A stretch of DNA of 64,000 bases from Lacticaseibacillus zhaodongensis (lineage in GTDB: Bacteria > Bacillota > Bacilli > Lactobacillales > Lactobacillaceae), in the NCBI RefSeq assembly GCF_009687905.1, contig NZ_BLBG01000001.1, positions 372,001 through 436,000 on the forward strand. The letters are read 5' to 3'. Below are positions 18,922 through 27,736 of this stretch, piece by piece. Position 1 is the first letter of the stretch. Every line of letters starts with the position of its first letter. The notes beneath the pieces are model-generated. The model was given only the letters and a program-made list of their open reading frames with translations, was not told where the DNA came from and made no database searches. A program made the position numbers and the translations under genes.

Positions 18922-19590
18922 TTGACACGTTTATTTTTTGTTCGTCACGGGAAAACTGAATGGAATTTGGCTGGCCGCTATCAGGGCGCAAATGGGGATT
19001 CACCCTTGCTGCCGGAGAGCTATGTACAGATCAAGGCGCTAGCCGCGTATTTGAAGCAGCAGGACATCCATTTTGCCCACGCCTACGTTAGTCCTCTGAA
19101 ACGGACGCGGACGACTGCAAAAGAGCTCCTGAACGCGCTTGATCCAAGTGTTCCCTTGACGGTAATGCCGGCACTGCGTGAGTTTAACCTCGGCCTCATG
19201 GAGGGGCAGACTTTCAAGGCCGTTGAGGCGAAATATCCGGAACAGTTACACGCCTTTCGCTACGCTCCGGCTGATTACGACCCGAAGATTTTGCACGGCG
19301 AAAGTTTCCCGCAGCTTTTGGACCGGATGACACCGGCAATTCAGGAGGCCGTTGCGGCTGACGAAACGGGGACGGCTGATTTGCTGTTTGTGGGTCACGG
19401 CGCCTCACTGGCAGCACTGATTCAGCACTTAGTAGGCACACCGATTGCAGAGCTACGCAAGGATGGCGGACTTACCAACAGTAGCCTGTCCATTTTGCAG
19501 ACCACAGATAACGAGCTGCCCTATGAGTTGGTGCAATGGAACGATACGCACTATCTGCCGGGTAAGCGGGACGCAACAGATACGATTTAG
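18922..19590 (+). CDS. Histidine phosphatase family protein (phosphoglycerate mutase-like)
   Basis: This 222-aa protein carries the RHGKTEWN motif at its N-terminus (catalytic His) and the second histidine in LFVGHGASLAAL, so it is a branch-1 histidine phosphatase. Such proteins in lactobacilli are often named phosphoglycerate mutase, but the substrate cannot be told from sequence. The start is TTG 18922 with AGGAGG 7 nt upstream; the frame is open further upstream through the previous terminator, which is not coding. It lies 9 nt before the TPR gene, and with it and recD2 forms a compact operon. Confidence 0.9.
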   Translation: MTRLFFVRHGKTEWNLAGRYQGANGDSPLLPESYVQIKALAAYLKQQDIHFAHAYVSPLKRTRTTAKELLNALDPSVPLTVMPALREFNLGLMEGQTFKAVEAKYPEQLHAFRYAPADYDPKILHGESFPQLLDRMTPAIQEAVAADETGTADLLFVGHGASLAALIQHLVGTPIAELRKDGGLTNSSLSILQTTDNELPYELVQWNDTHYLPGKRDATDTI

Positions 19591-19599
19591 AGGTGGAGT

Positions 19600-20280
19600 A
19601 TGAGCAAGACTGACATCATTGATGAGTTTAACAATGGCGACAAGCAGAAGGCAATTTCTGCGGCCGTTGCCGAAGTCGATGCGCATCCGCACGACTACCA
19701 TCCCTACGCTGTGCTCAGCGCGATGCTCATCAACATGCGCGATTACGATCAAGCCGCCGAGTTGCTCGATAAAGCCCTCGGTCTGTTTCATGAACAGCCA
19801 GAACTACGCTATAACTGGGGACTTTTGGCTTACCAGCAAGGCGAATACAAGGACGCACTCGCCCGCTTATTGCCAATCACGGGTCCCGATACTAAAAAGT
19901 CACTGCGCGGTGATGCCAACTACATGGTGGCGCTGAGTTATCAAGGACTCGAGGAACCGCTGCGGGCACTTGCTTTTGCGATGACCGCGCACGACCTGAA
20001 TCCGCAGGCTGAAGACGCAACGATTCTGACTGCCAACCTGCTCATGGCGAGTGGGGCGTTTGCGGAAGCCAAAAGGATGTTGCAGCCGCTGGTCAAACAT
20101 GGTTCCGGGCAGGTGCTGGTCGCTTACGGCATGGTACTTGGGGCTCTTGGTGAGGATGGTAGCAAGTATCTGGACGCAGCCAAGGATGCTGATCCGGACG
20201 CGTACAAGCGCGCTCGGGAGCTGCTCGCGTTCATGAATGAGCAGCACAAGGATGCCGCTGGTGATACCGATGGCAAGTGA
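19600..20280 (+). CDS. Tetratricopeptide repeat protein
   Basis: This 226-aa soluble protein is built of helical TPR-like repeats from about residue 10 to 200 (for example DYDQAAELLDKALGLFHEQP and YNWGLLAYQQGEYKDALARL). TPRs mediate protein contacts; no partner is known. GAGGTGGAG precedes the ATG. Its stop overlaps the start of recD2 by 11 nt, which implies translational coupling. This TPR-recD2 pairing is common in related bacteria but its meaning is not known. Confidence 0.88.
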   Translation: MSKTDIIDEFNNGDKQKAISAAVAEVDAHPHDYHPYAVLSAMLINMRDYDQAAELLDKALGLFHEQPELRYNWGLLAYQQGEYKDALARLLPITGPDTKKSLRGDANYMVALSYQGLEEPLRALAFAMTAHDLNPQAEDATILTANLLMASGAFAEAKRMLQPLVKHGSGQVLVAYGMVLGALGEDGSKYLDAAKDADPDAYKRARELLAFMNEQHKDAAGDTDGK

Positions 20281-22759
20281 TACCGTCACAGGGGTCGTGA
20301 AGAGCGTCTTCTTTAGTAGCCCGAACGACCTTTTCAAAATCATGCTGGTCAAAATCAAGGCGACGACCTTAACTTGGACCGAAGACGAAATTGTGGTTAA
20401 GGGCAGTTTCGGTGATATCAAGGAGGACGAGACCTACACCTTCACCGGCGGTCTCGTCAGTCATCCAAAGTACGGCATGCAATTCAATGCGGAAAGTTAT
20501 CGCAGTGAGCAACCAACTAGTCGGGACGGACTGATTGGCTATTTAGCTAGCAATCGTTTCCCCGGGATCGGTAAGAAGACGGCGGAAAAAATCGTTGATG
20601 TGCTCGGTTTAAACGCCGTCGATGAAATCATGCACGACCCCAAGGTGCTCGATCAGGTCGGCATCAAGCCAGACCGTGCCGCCACACTAATTGCAGCCCT
20701 GAAGGAAAACCTGGGGATGGAGCAGGTGGTCATTGGTCTCAACGGTTTCGGCCTGTCCGGGAACATCGCTGCCAAAATTTATGCCCAGTACCACGAAGAT
20801 AGTTTGGATATCCTGAAGAAAAATCCTTACCAATTGGTGGAAGATATTGACGGCATCGGTTTCAAGACCGCTGACGGCATTGCCCAGCAGCTAGGGTTGG
20901 CAGCAGACTCACCTGAGCGCCTCGCTGGAGCCCTGCAGATGGTGCTGATCGATGCCAGTGAAAACGACGGCGATACCTACGTCGATGCTCAAGCTGCGTT
21001 TCCGGCGGTGCGGCAGTTGCTCGGGGATCACGCCGGCAAGATTGCTGGGGATGATGCGCTGCTCGCCGTGCTCAAAACGCAGGTGGAGCAACGCAAGGTG
21101 GTGCTTCAAGATGGGCACATTTTTGCCAAGCGCTTGTATGACGCTGAGTGGCAGATTGGCAGTCACCTCGCCGCACTTGAAGCCGCGGCCCACGAACAGC
21201 CTGTTTCTAAGGACAAGCTGGAGAAGACTATTCGCCTGGTTGAAAAGCATCAGGACATTGAATATGATGACACCCAGCGTGCGGCAATCACGGGTGCACT
21301 CAGCCACCGGATTTTCCTCTTAACTGGGGGCCCGGGAACCGGAAAAACGACGATTATCAATGCCGTTGTGCACGCATACGCCGAGTTGAATGACATCGAC
21401 TTGGACCCAAACCGCTACAAAAGCGGCGAGGTGTTTCCAATCATGCTGGCAGCGCCAACCGGGCGGGCCGCCAAGCGGATGACCGAGACAACTGGTCTGC
21501 CGGCCAGCACCATTCACCGGCTCCTGGGACTGGGAGTTGATCAAGCGGATTATGAGACGCGAGATTTGCCCGACGGTTTGCTCGTCATTGATGAGGTGTC
21601 AATGGTTGACACTTACCTGATGCGGATTTTGCTCGATGCGGTGCACCCTGGCATCACGCTGATTTTTGTTGGGGATAAAGATCAACTGCCATCTGTTGGC
21701 CCGGGTCAGGTGTTTGCGGACATGCTGGCTAGCGGGGCCTTACCTGCAGTCGAGCTGACCCACATCCACCGGCAGGATAGCGATTCGTCGATTGTTCCGC
21801 TCGCCCACGCTGTGAATGAAGGCAAGTTGCCAGATGACTTGCTGGCCAAGCATGCCGACCGGAGCTTTGTTGCTTGTCAGCCCAATCAAGTACCAGACGC
21901 GGTGGGCCAAGTTGCCGCGGCCGCGGTTCGGCGGGGCTTCGACCCCATGGCGGTGCAAGTCCTGGCCCCGATGTACCGGGGCGTTGCTGGGGTTGACCGC
22001 TTGAACCCCTTGATGCAAGATATCTTTAACCCACTGGGTGAAAAACACCGCAAGCAGGTGGACGCGGGGAATTGTGTCTACCGCATCGGCGATAAGGTGT
22101 TGCAACTGGTCAACAATCCCGACAAAAACGTTTATAATGGTGAAATTGGCTTGGTCACGGGTATTACGATTGGCGAGCGCGGAAAGGGTGACAGTTTAAC
22201 CCTAGATTTTGACGGTAACGAGATCACTTATCCGCGGGCCGAGTGGAGCAAAATCACCTTGGCCTATGCCACCAGCATTCACAAGGCGCAGGGGAGTGAG
22301 TTCGACATGGTCATCTTGCCGCTCACCATGCAGAGCCGGCGCATGTTGCAACGGAACCTAGTCTACACGGCCATTACTCGCGCCAAGCGTTTCCTCATTC
22401 TGATTGGGGAACCAGCAGCGTTCGAACTTGCTGCCCAGACGCTCGCCGCTAACCGCAAGACAGGTTTACGGCGGCGTCTGCGGGATGCCTTTTCGCTCGC
22501 TGACGATGATGCGGCGGACAGTGCTGAAATACCTGCCGCCGATCAGAGCGCTGCTGCGGCAACTACGTCTAACGCTGAAGCAGATGTTGCGGTTAGTAGC
22601 GCAACAACATCTACAAGCAATGAAGTGAGTCCGGTACCCGCTGCACCGCAAAATTCCGGACCAATGATTTTGACGATGAAGATGATAACTGAAGCTAGCG
22701 TGGATCCCATGATTGGGATGCACGGAATCACGCCTAACAACGTGATGGAAGGAGCCTAA
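20270..22759 (+). CDS. recD2: ATP-dependent 5'-3' DNA helicase RecD2
   Basis: RecD2 (829 aa) is a superfamily 1B helicase acting in mismatch repair and at stalled forks without RecBC. It has an N-terminal OB-like region, helix-hairpin-helix motifs (FPGIGKKTAEKIVDVLG and IDGIGFKTADGIAQQLG), Walker A GGPGTGKT at residues 353-360, Walker B VIDEVSMVD, and the C-terminal helicase motif YATSIHKAQGSEFD. About 80 extra C-terminal residues are Ala/Ser/Thr-rich and probably disordered. ATG 20270 is preferred because it gives the family N-terminus; upstream in-frame ATGs at 20252 and 20237 lack better ribosome sites. Confidence 0.93.
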   Translation: MASDTVTGVVKSVFFSSPNDLFKIMLVKIKATTLTWTEDEIVVKGSFGDIKEDETYTFTGGLVSHPKYGMQFNAESYRSEQPTSRDGLIGYLASNRFPGIGKKTAEKIVDVLGLNAVDEIMHDPKVLDQVGIKPDRAATLIAALKENLGMEQVVIGLNGFGLSGNIAAKIYAQYHEDSLDILKKNPYQLVEDIDGIGFKTADGIAQQLGLAADSPERLAGALQMVLIDASENDGDTYVDAQAAFPAVRQLLGDHAGKIAGDDALLAVLKTQVEQRKVVLQDGHIFAKRLYDAEWQIGSHLAALEAAAHEQPVSKDKLEKTIRLVEKHQDIEYDDTQRAAITGALSHRIFLLTGGPGTGKTTIINAVVHAYAELNDIDLDPNRYKSGEVFPIMLAAPTGRAAKRMTETTGLPASTIHRLLGLGVDQADYETRDLPDGLLVIDEVSMVDTYLMRILLDAVHPGITLIFVGDKDQLPSVGPGQVFADMLASGALPAVELTHIHRQDSDSSIVPLAHAVNEGKLPDDLLAKHADRSFVACQPNQVPDAVGQVAAAAVRRGFDPMAVQVLAPMYRGVAGVDRLNPLMQDIFNPLGEKHRKQVDAGNCVYRIGDKVLQLVNNPDKNVYNGEIGLVTGITIGERGKGDSLTLDFDGNEITYPRAEWSKITLAYATSIHKAQGSEFDMVILPLTMQSRRMLQRNLVYTAITRAKRFLILIGEPAAFELAAQTLAANRKTGLRRRLRDAFSLADDDAADSAEIPAADQSAAAATTSNAEADVAVSSATTSTSNEVSPVPAAPQNSGPMILTMKMITEASVDPMIGMHGITPNNVMEGA

Positions 22760-22762
22760 GCG

Positions 22763-23977
22763 ATGGCTGACGACATTCGCAAACAATTGGAGATCCGTCC
22801 GGTGACGACGGCCTACCTCGATCAGTTCAACGATTTACTGAGCTATGTTTTCCAGGTCACCGCCAAAGAGGTTGAGGAGTCTGGTTACGAAGAGGGCGAG
22901 CTTGAACGCGATAAGCGGCCGGTACTGAAGAAGGCTGATGTGGTCGGCTGGTTCAATGGGGAAGAGCTCGTGAGCCAGGTTGCCGTTTACCCATGTCGGG
23001 TCAACATTCACGGTGTGCCATATAAAATGGGTGGTGTGACCGGGGTCGGGACCTATCCCGAATACGCCGGGCACGGGCTGATGCACGATTTGATCAAAAT
23101 TGCGCTGCAGAAAATGCGCGACAACCGCCAGTGGATTTCTTACCTCTACCCGTACAGCATTCCGTTTTACCGGAAGAAGGGGTGGGAGATCATGTCCGAC
23201 CACCTGACTTTTGATGTAAAGGACACGCAACTACCGAAGCAGCAGAACTTGCCCGGTCACGTTGAACGGCTGGAAATCGATGATCCTGACGTAATCAACA
23301 CCTACAACCGCTTCGCACGCAAGACCCACGGGGCAATGTTGCGTAATCAGTTGAATTGGGATGAATACTGGCGCTGGGAGAACGAAGAGGAACGCGTCGC
23401 GGGAGTTTGGTACGACGAAAATGATGTACCGCAGGGTTTTGTGCTGTACTGGATTGCCAACGAAGTTTTCCACATCAAGGAAATGGTTTACATCACCCAA
23501 GAGGCCCGCATCGCGCTCTGGAACTTTATTGCCGCCCACTTTTCCATGGTTGAACATGTGCGGGGCAACATCTACAAGAATGAACCGCTCCATTTCTTGT
23601 TGGATGATGGGGATATCAAGCAGACCATCAAGCCTTACTACATGGCCCGCATTGTTGACGTGTTCGAGTTTTTGCGGCAGTACCCATTTGCAGAGCAGGG
23701 GACCCCGTTCCACTTCAAGGTGACCGATCCCATGGCCGAATGGAACAATGGTATCTTCGGTGTGCAGTGGGTCGATGATGGTGAACTCGAAATCTCGCAC
23801 GACCCGATTGGTGAAGAAGTTGCGCTCGACATTCAGACGCTGACTACCATGCTGATGAGTTACCGCCGGCCGTCCTACTTGGCCAAAATTGAACGGATCC
23901 AGGCTAGCCCGCGGGCAATTCGCAACTTGGAAAACCTGATTCCGGTCGATGAACCTTACTTCTCCGATTATTTTTGA
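22763..23977 (+). CDS. Eis-like GNAT N-acetyltransferase
   Basis: This 404-aa protein matches the Eis/YjcK-like group: an N-terminal GNAT domain with the acetyl-CoA loop in VGTYPEYAGHGLMHDLI, a second GNAT-like domain, and a C-terminal sterol-carrier-protein fold. It ends in a free phenylalanine (...YFSDYF); in mycobacterial Eis the C-terminal carboxylate of Phe takes part in catalysis, and that feature is kept here. Relatives acetylate aminoglycosides or lysine side chains; the natural substrate is unknown. It starts 3 nt after recD2, with AAGGAG within the end of that gene. Confidence 0.88.
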   Translation: MADDIRKQLEIRPVTTAYLDQFNDLLSYVFQVTAKEVEESGYEEGELERDKRPVLKKADVVGWFNGEELVSQVAVYPCRVNIHGVPYKMGGVTGVGTYPEYAGHGLMHDLIKIALQKMRDNRQWISYLYPYSIPFYRKKGWEIMSDHLTFDVKDTQLPKQQNLPGHVERLEIDDPDVINTYNRFARKTHGAMLRNQLNWDEYWRWENEEERVAGVWYDENDVPQGFVLYWIANEVFHIKEMVYITQEARIALWNFIAAHFSMVEHVRGNIYKNEPLHFLLDDGDIKQTIKPYYMARIVDVFEFLRQYPFAEQGTPFHFKVTDPMAEWNNGIFGVQWVDDGELEISHDPIGEEVALDIQTLTTMLMSYRRPSYLAKIERIQASPRAIRNLENLIPVDEPYFSDYF

Positions 23978-24001
23978 GAGTGACCAGCGATTAGATTACA
24001 A

Positions 24002-24038
24002 AATAAGGCTCCTGACAATTTGTCAGGAGCCTTATTTC
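24002..24038. terminator. Bidirectional terminator between the Eis-like gene and rnjA
   Basis: An almost perfect palindrome, AATAAGGCTCCTGACA paired with TGTCAGGAGCCTTATT, lies between two convergent genes, with A- and T-rich ends that suit both directions. Confidence 0.9.
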
Positions 24039-24058
24039 GTTTGCTTCAGTTTTATTAA

Positions 24059-25741
24059 TTACAGGGTGATGAGCATTGGGATGATAATTGGCCGCCGCTC
24101 GGTCTTCTCAAATAAGAAGTCACTCAGACTGTCGCTGATTGCTTCCTTCAGCATGGCCTCAGAGGTCTTCTTGTTTTCGGTGAAGGTCCGCTTGATGGTG
24201 CGGTAAACGCGCCGCTGGGCTTGGTTGATCAGTTCGCCAGATTCACGCATGTAGACAAAGCCCCGGGATAGCAGGTCAGGACCAGCCAAGACGGTGTGCT
24301 TTTGCATGTTGATGGTGGCAACGACAACAACCAGTCCTTCTTCGGAAAGCAGGCGCCGGTCGCGGATAACCGCGTTACCGATGTCCCCAACACCGCTACC
24401 GTCGACGTAAACATCGCCAGCAGGGAAGTGACCGGCACGCCGCGCCGAATCCTTAGTCATGGCCAGCACATCACCATTTTCCATGATGAAGATGTTGTCC
24501 TTAGGCACGTCGCAGGCTGCGGCGAGTCCAGCGTGGACCTTTTGCATCCGGTACTCACCGTGGCAAGGCATGAAGAACTTAGGCTTCATCAGCCGGAGCA
24601 TCAACTTCTGCTCTTCCTGGCCACCATGACCAGAAGTGTGGACGTTGTTGACTTTGCCGTGAATGACATCGGCCCCGGCAGCTTCGAGCTGGTTGATCAC
24701 TTCGTTAACGCTAGTGGTGTTACCAGGAATTGGGTTGCTGGAGAAAACGACCGTGTCCCCAGGCTGGATGGTAATCTGCCGGTGGGTTCCGTTAGCAATC
24801 CGGGATAAGGCTGCCATTGGTTCACCCTGCGAACCGGTACAGAGAATCATGACCTTGTCGGCAGGCAGGTGGTTAAGTTCGTGCGCGTCAACGAGCACAT
24901 CGTCGGGGATGTTTAAGTAGCCGAGTTCGCGACCATTAACAATCGCAGTTTCCATCGAGCGGCCGAACACCGCAATTTTGCGACCGTTCTTCATAGCCAC
25001 TTCGGCGGCTTGGGCAATCCGCGAGATGTTGGAGGCAAAGGTGGCAAAAATGATGCGGCCCTGAATACCTTCAAAAATGTGGCGAATCGAATGACCGACG
25101 AAACGTTCAGACTTAGTGAAGTTTGGAATTTCGGCGTTCGTACTGTCGGACATGAGGAGCAAGACACCTTCTGATCCGAGTTTAGCCATCCGTTGCAGGT
25201 TAGGTGCCGGCTGGTTGCCAACTGGTGTCAAGTCAAACTTAAAGTCACCGGTCTGAACAATGACGCCGACTGGTGTGTGCACGGCAATACCCAGAGTATC
25301 CGGAATACTGTGGGTCGTGCGGAAGAAACTGACGCTGACTTTACCGAACTTGAGCTCGTCGTCCTCACCGATTTCGTTCAGTGTGGTCGAGCGCAAGATT
25401 CCGTGTTCCTCCAGCTTGCCGCGAATGAGGGCTGCAGCCAGTGGGGGAGCGTAGACGGGAACGTCAGGCAGTTCTTTCAGCAGGTAAGGGATTCCGCCAA
25501 TGTGATCTTCATGGCCGTGAGTGATGACCAGGGCTTTAATCATGTCCGCGTGTTGCTTCAGGTATGAATAGTCGGAGATGACGTAATCAATTCCGAGCAG
25601 GTCATCCTCGGGGAACTTGATTCCGGCATCAATAATGATGATTTCATCCTGATACTGCACGCCGTACATATTCTTGCCGATTTCGCCAAGGCCACCAACG
25701 GCGAAGGCAGCAACTTCGTTATCTTTTATGTTGAGCTTCAT
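24059..25741 (-). CDS. rnjA: Ribonuclease J1
   Basis: RNase J1 (560 aa) is a metallo-beta-lactamase-fold nuclease with 5'-3' exo and endonuclease activity, central to mRNA decay in Bacillota. The metal motif is intact: H75-G-H77-E-D79-H80, then further ligands in [16 protein letters not shown] and HTSGHGG. The beta-CASP domain and the C-terminal dimerisation domain follow, ending in [12 protein letters not shown]. It lies 3 nt after rpoY on the same strand, the normal arrangement. Compare the second paralogue at 43381, whose motif is degraded. Confidence 0.97.
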   Translation of the reverse strand: MKLNIKDNEVAAFAVGGLGEIGKNMYGVQYQDEIIIIDAGIKFPEDDLLGIDYVISDYSYLKQHADMIKALVITHGHEDHIGGIPYLLKELPDVPVYAPPLAAALIRGKLEEHGILRSTTLNEIGEDDELKFGKVSVSFFRTTHSIPDTLGIAVHTPVGVIVQTGDFKFDLTPVGNQPAPNLQRMAKLGSEGVLLLMSDSTNAEIPNFTKSERFVGHSIRHIFEGIQGRIIFATFASNISRIAQAAEVAMKNGRKIAVFGRSMETAIVNGRELGYLNIPDDVLVDAHELNHLPADKVMILCTGSQGEPMAALSRIANGTHRQITIQPGDTVVFSSNPIPGNTTSVNEVINQLEAAGADVIHGKVNNVHTSGHGGQEEQKLMLRLMKPKFFMPCHGEYRMQKVHAGLAAACDVPKDNIFIMENGDVLAMTKDSARRAGHFPAGDVYVDGSGVGDIGNAVIRDRRLLSEEGLVVVVATINMQKHTVLAGPDLLSRGFVYMRESGELINQAQRRVYRTIKRTFTENKKTSEAMLKEAISDSLSDFLFEKTERRPIIIPMLITL

Positions 25742-25744
25742 AGA

Positions 25745-25957
25745 CTATAGCTCCGTAATATGGAAATCGTCGGACTTTTTCTCGTACTCCAGGAAGTCTC
25801 CGGTTAACTCCTGAATTAGTTCGATGTTGTAGGGTGTCTTTTCTTCAACTGCCGCGCGTGCAGCAATTGAAGAGTCGGCTTCAATGTAGATGGACTGGGT
25901 CCGCTCGCGGACGGGGTTTTCATCTTTAGTTGGTTGGAATAGTACTTTATAAATCAT
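25745..25957 (-). CDS. rpoY: RNA polymerase epsilon subunit RpoY
   Basis: This 70-aa protein (DUF1447) begins [20 protein letters not shown], the family signature. RpoY binds RNA polymerase in Bacillota and can help remove stalled complexes. AAAGGAG precedes the ATG. It is the first gene of the rpoY-rnjA operon, linking a transcription factor with the main mRNA-decay nuclease. Confidence 0.95.
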   Translation of the reverse strand: MIYKVLFQPTKDENPVRERTQSIYIEADSSIAARAAVEEKTPYNIELIQELTGDFLEYEKKSDDFHITEL

Positions 25958-26148
25958 GTTGTTGCTCCTTTCGAATACACAAATAAATCCCTATTAGAAG
26001 GGTTCTTGTTGTTTATGCCCGCACAATGTTGGCAAATGGCCAAACTTTAGTAATAGTGTAGCATATGACGCGGTCCTTGGCTAATACGCAATGGCCGCTT
26101 AATGTGGCATAATGGAGTTAGATAAGCGAAGAAAGTGGGGGCCAGTAA

Positions 26149-26574
26149 ATGCCAACATGGCAAATCGGGATTATTATCCTCGTGTTTGTGCTCGCAGTCG
26201 GCCTTGGGGTGCTGATTGCCCTGCGTCGCGGGCGCATTGAACGGGAGTACCAAGCATGGACTGCAATTGCCGATGCACGGATGAATGCCGCGCTCAGTTT
26301 GTGTCAATATAATGGTAGTTTGCAGGGCTCGGCAGTTGAAAATGTCTGGGGGCACCACATTGCGTTGCTTAGTTACGCTCTGGATGCGGCCCAGGCACCG
26401 ACGCTGAAACTACTTGAAAAGAATTTAAACAGAAATGCCCAGCCTGAGATGGTCATCACTGATTCTTATCAGCGTGACCCCAAAGTGCTCCACGTCGACG
26501 TTGCACTCTTAGTGAACGACAATACGCGTAAGTACCTAGAAGATCTCGCGCGCATCAAGGAACATAATTCTTAG
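26149..26574 (+). CDS. Single-pass membrane protein, LemA-like layout, unknown function
   Basis: This 141-aa protein has one N-terminal transmembrane segment (residues ~5-25) followed by basic residues RRGRIER, so the C-terminal part should be cytoplasmic. The next stretch (YQAWTAIADARMNAALSLCQ) and its helical character vaguely recall LemA proteins, but the match is weak and I would not assign it. GGGGG-rich sequence precedes the ATG. It is divergent from rpoY and convergent with def, and stands alone. Confidence 0.65.
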   Translation: MPTWQIGIIILVFVLAVGLGVLIALRRGRIEREYQAWTAIADARMNAALSLCQYNGSLQGSAVENVWGHHIALLSYALDAAQAPTLKLLEKNLNRNAQPEMVITDSYQRDPKVLHVDVALLVNDNTRKYLEDLARIKEHNS

Positions 26575-26601
26575 GCCAAAATTATCGATAAACGTAAAGA
26601 G

Positions 26602-26630
26602 GGGCCGGTGCAATCTGCACCGGCCCTTCT
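26602..26630. terminator. Bidirectional terminator between 26149 gene and def
   Basis: GGGCCGGTGCA (26602-26612) pairs perfectly with TGCACCGGCCC (26616-26626) around a 3-nt loop. The T-runs are short on both strands (TTCTT), so efficiency may be moderate. Confidence 0.8.
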
Positions 26631-26659
26631 TACGTAGCGTGTTCAAATAGTTTAAAAAA

Positions 26660-27214
26660 TTAACCGAGCAAGATGCCATCCTCGTCCATGGTGAATGGAT
26701 TGTCCTTGTTGATGTGATCGTAGAACAGAATTCCGTTTAGGTGGTCGATTTCGTGTTGGCAAACAATTGCGGGGTAGTTCTTGAGCCGCTTTTTGTGTTT
26801 ACTGCCGTCGAGAGTTTGGTAGGTGATGGTAATGCGGTCATGGCGCTGGACGTAACCGTGGTGCTCCATGTCAACGGAGAGGCACCCTTCACCCTCGCTT
26901 AGAGCAGCGCTTTGAACTGAGTGACTGACGACCCGCGGGTTGATGAGCACTTCTTGCATGTAAATGTCATTGTTTTCATCGGGGATGAGCACAGCAGTCA
27001 TGGAGAGGCTTTTACCAACTTGTGGTGCCGCGAGACCAACGCCGGGGCGCAGTTTGTAGATTTTGTTCTGTTCCTCGTCCTGACTGATAATCAAGTATTC
27101 CATCAAGTCGTGGGCGAGTTGTTTGTTTTCCTCGGACAGTGGAAACTCCACTGGTTTAGCAGTTGCGCGCAAAACGGGGTTAGGATCACGCACGATATCT
27201 TTCATTAAAAACAA
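26660..27214 (-). CDS. def: Peptide deformylase (type II)
   Basis: Def (184 aa) removes the formyl group from the initiator methionine of new proteins. All three metal/catalytic motifs are present: GVGLAAPQVG, EGCLSV (Cys metal ligand) and QHEIDHLNG. Length and insertions fit the Gram-positive type II enzymes. The start is TTG 27214, with GGAGG 8 nt upstream; an ATG three codons later (27205) is too far from it. The N-terminus MFLMKDI matches relatives. Confidence 0.96.
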   Translation of the reverse strand: MFLMKDIVRDPNPVLRATAKPVEFPLSEENKQLAHDLMEYLIISQDEEQNKIYKLRPGVGLAAPQVGKSLSMTAVLIPDENNDIYMQEVLINPRVVSHSVQSAALSEGEGCLSVDMEHHGYVQRHDRITITYQTLDGSKHKKRLKNYPAIVCQHEIDHLNGILFYDHINKDNPFTMDEDGILLG

Positions 27215-27285
27215 GTTAGTTACCTCCCGATTTTATTAGCTAGCATAAGAATAGCACACCTTCGCCAATGCGACAAAAGGGTTCC

Positions 27286-27315
27286 TTGACAGCGACTCCG
27301 GCAACAAGCTATAAT
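27286..27315 (+). promoter_or_regulatory. Sigma-A promoter of the M-box transcript
   Basis: TTGACA (27286-27291) and TATAAT (27310-27315) are both exact consensus, with an 18-bp spacer. Transcription should start near 27322, about 20 nt before the M-box core. Confidence 0.88.
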
Positions 27316-27334
27316 TAAATTACGAAGATTTCGG

Positions 27335-27529
27335 CGCTTTCCGTTAGGTGAGGCTCCTATATATACAACGCTACTGCTCAGAAACATCGAGAGATGCCAA
27401 TTGAGTCAAGCGGAACTGCCGATAAGGCTTTTTCTAATGTAGCTGTGGTAAAGGCCACTAGGTGTATAGTGCTAAAGCTAAACGATTGGGATGCTCAGGT
27501 GCACACTCAATCAGTGTGCACCATTTTTT
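27335..27529 (+). promoter_or_regulatory. M-box (ykoK) magnesium riboswitch with terminator
   Basis: The leader carries the conserved M-box blocks in order: GTTAGGTGAGGCTCCTATAT (27343-27362), GCTACTGC, then CAGAAACATCGAGAGATGCC, and GTGCTAAAGCTAAACGATTG near the 3' side. A strong terminator follows (GGTGCACACT 27498-27507 with AGTGTGCACC 27513-27522, then six Ts). M-boxes fold when Mg2+ is high and let the terminator form, so the downstream genes should be expressed when magnesium is low. This is an unusual context because the controlled protein is not MgtE, CorA or a complete MgtA. Confidence 0.93.
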
Positions 27530-27577
27530 GTCTAACCGCGGACGCCGTTAAAATTAGGAGATTAGGGAGGTGGTACC

Positions 27578-27661
27578 ATGAAACATGATGATAAGCCAGG
27601 TAGTAGACCGGACAGCACTGACTCTGAAAGTCGTGACGTTGTACCGCCTCTCTTATTTTGA
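27578..27661 (+). CDS. 27-aa leader ORF downstream of the M-box
   Basis: A short ORF begins ATG 27578, with GGAGG 7 nt upstream, and encodes MKHDDKPGSRPDSTDSESRD then VVPPLLF. It is strongly acidic (six Asp/Glu) and has prolines at 7, 11, 23 and 24. It sits between the riboswitch terminator and a hairpin that hides the next ribosome site. In enteric bacteria the MgtL leader peptide, also with acidic and proline residues, senses low Mg2+ through unstable translation; a similar role here is an inference. It could also be a small functional protein. No homologue is known to me. Confidence 0.6.
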   Translation: MKHDDKPGSRPDSTDSESRDVVPPLLF

Positions 27662-27705
27662 CTAATAATTCCTAGCCGCAAATTGCGGTAGGTGGTCCGC
27701 GTCAC

Positions 27706-27730
27706 TTCCTCCAGGGTCCATACGGAGGAA
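27706..27730 (+). promoter_or_regulatory. Hairpin sequestering the ribosome site of the 253-aa gene
   Basis: TTCCTCC (27706-27712) is exactly complementary to GGAGGAA (27724-27730), which is the Shine-Dalgarno site 6 nt before ATG 27737; the loop is 11 nt. A second small stem (CCTA.CCGCAA with TTGCGG.AGG, 27671-27692) precedes it. This looks like a translation gate that could be opened by ribosomes moving through the 27-codon ORF. Confidence 0.65.
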
Positions 27731-27736
27731 ATAGCG

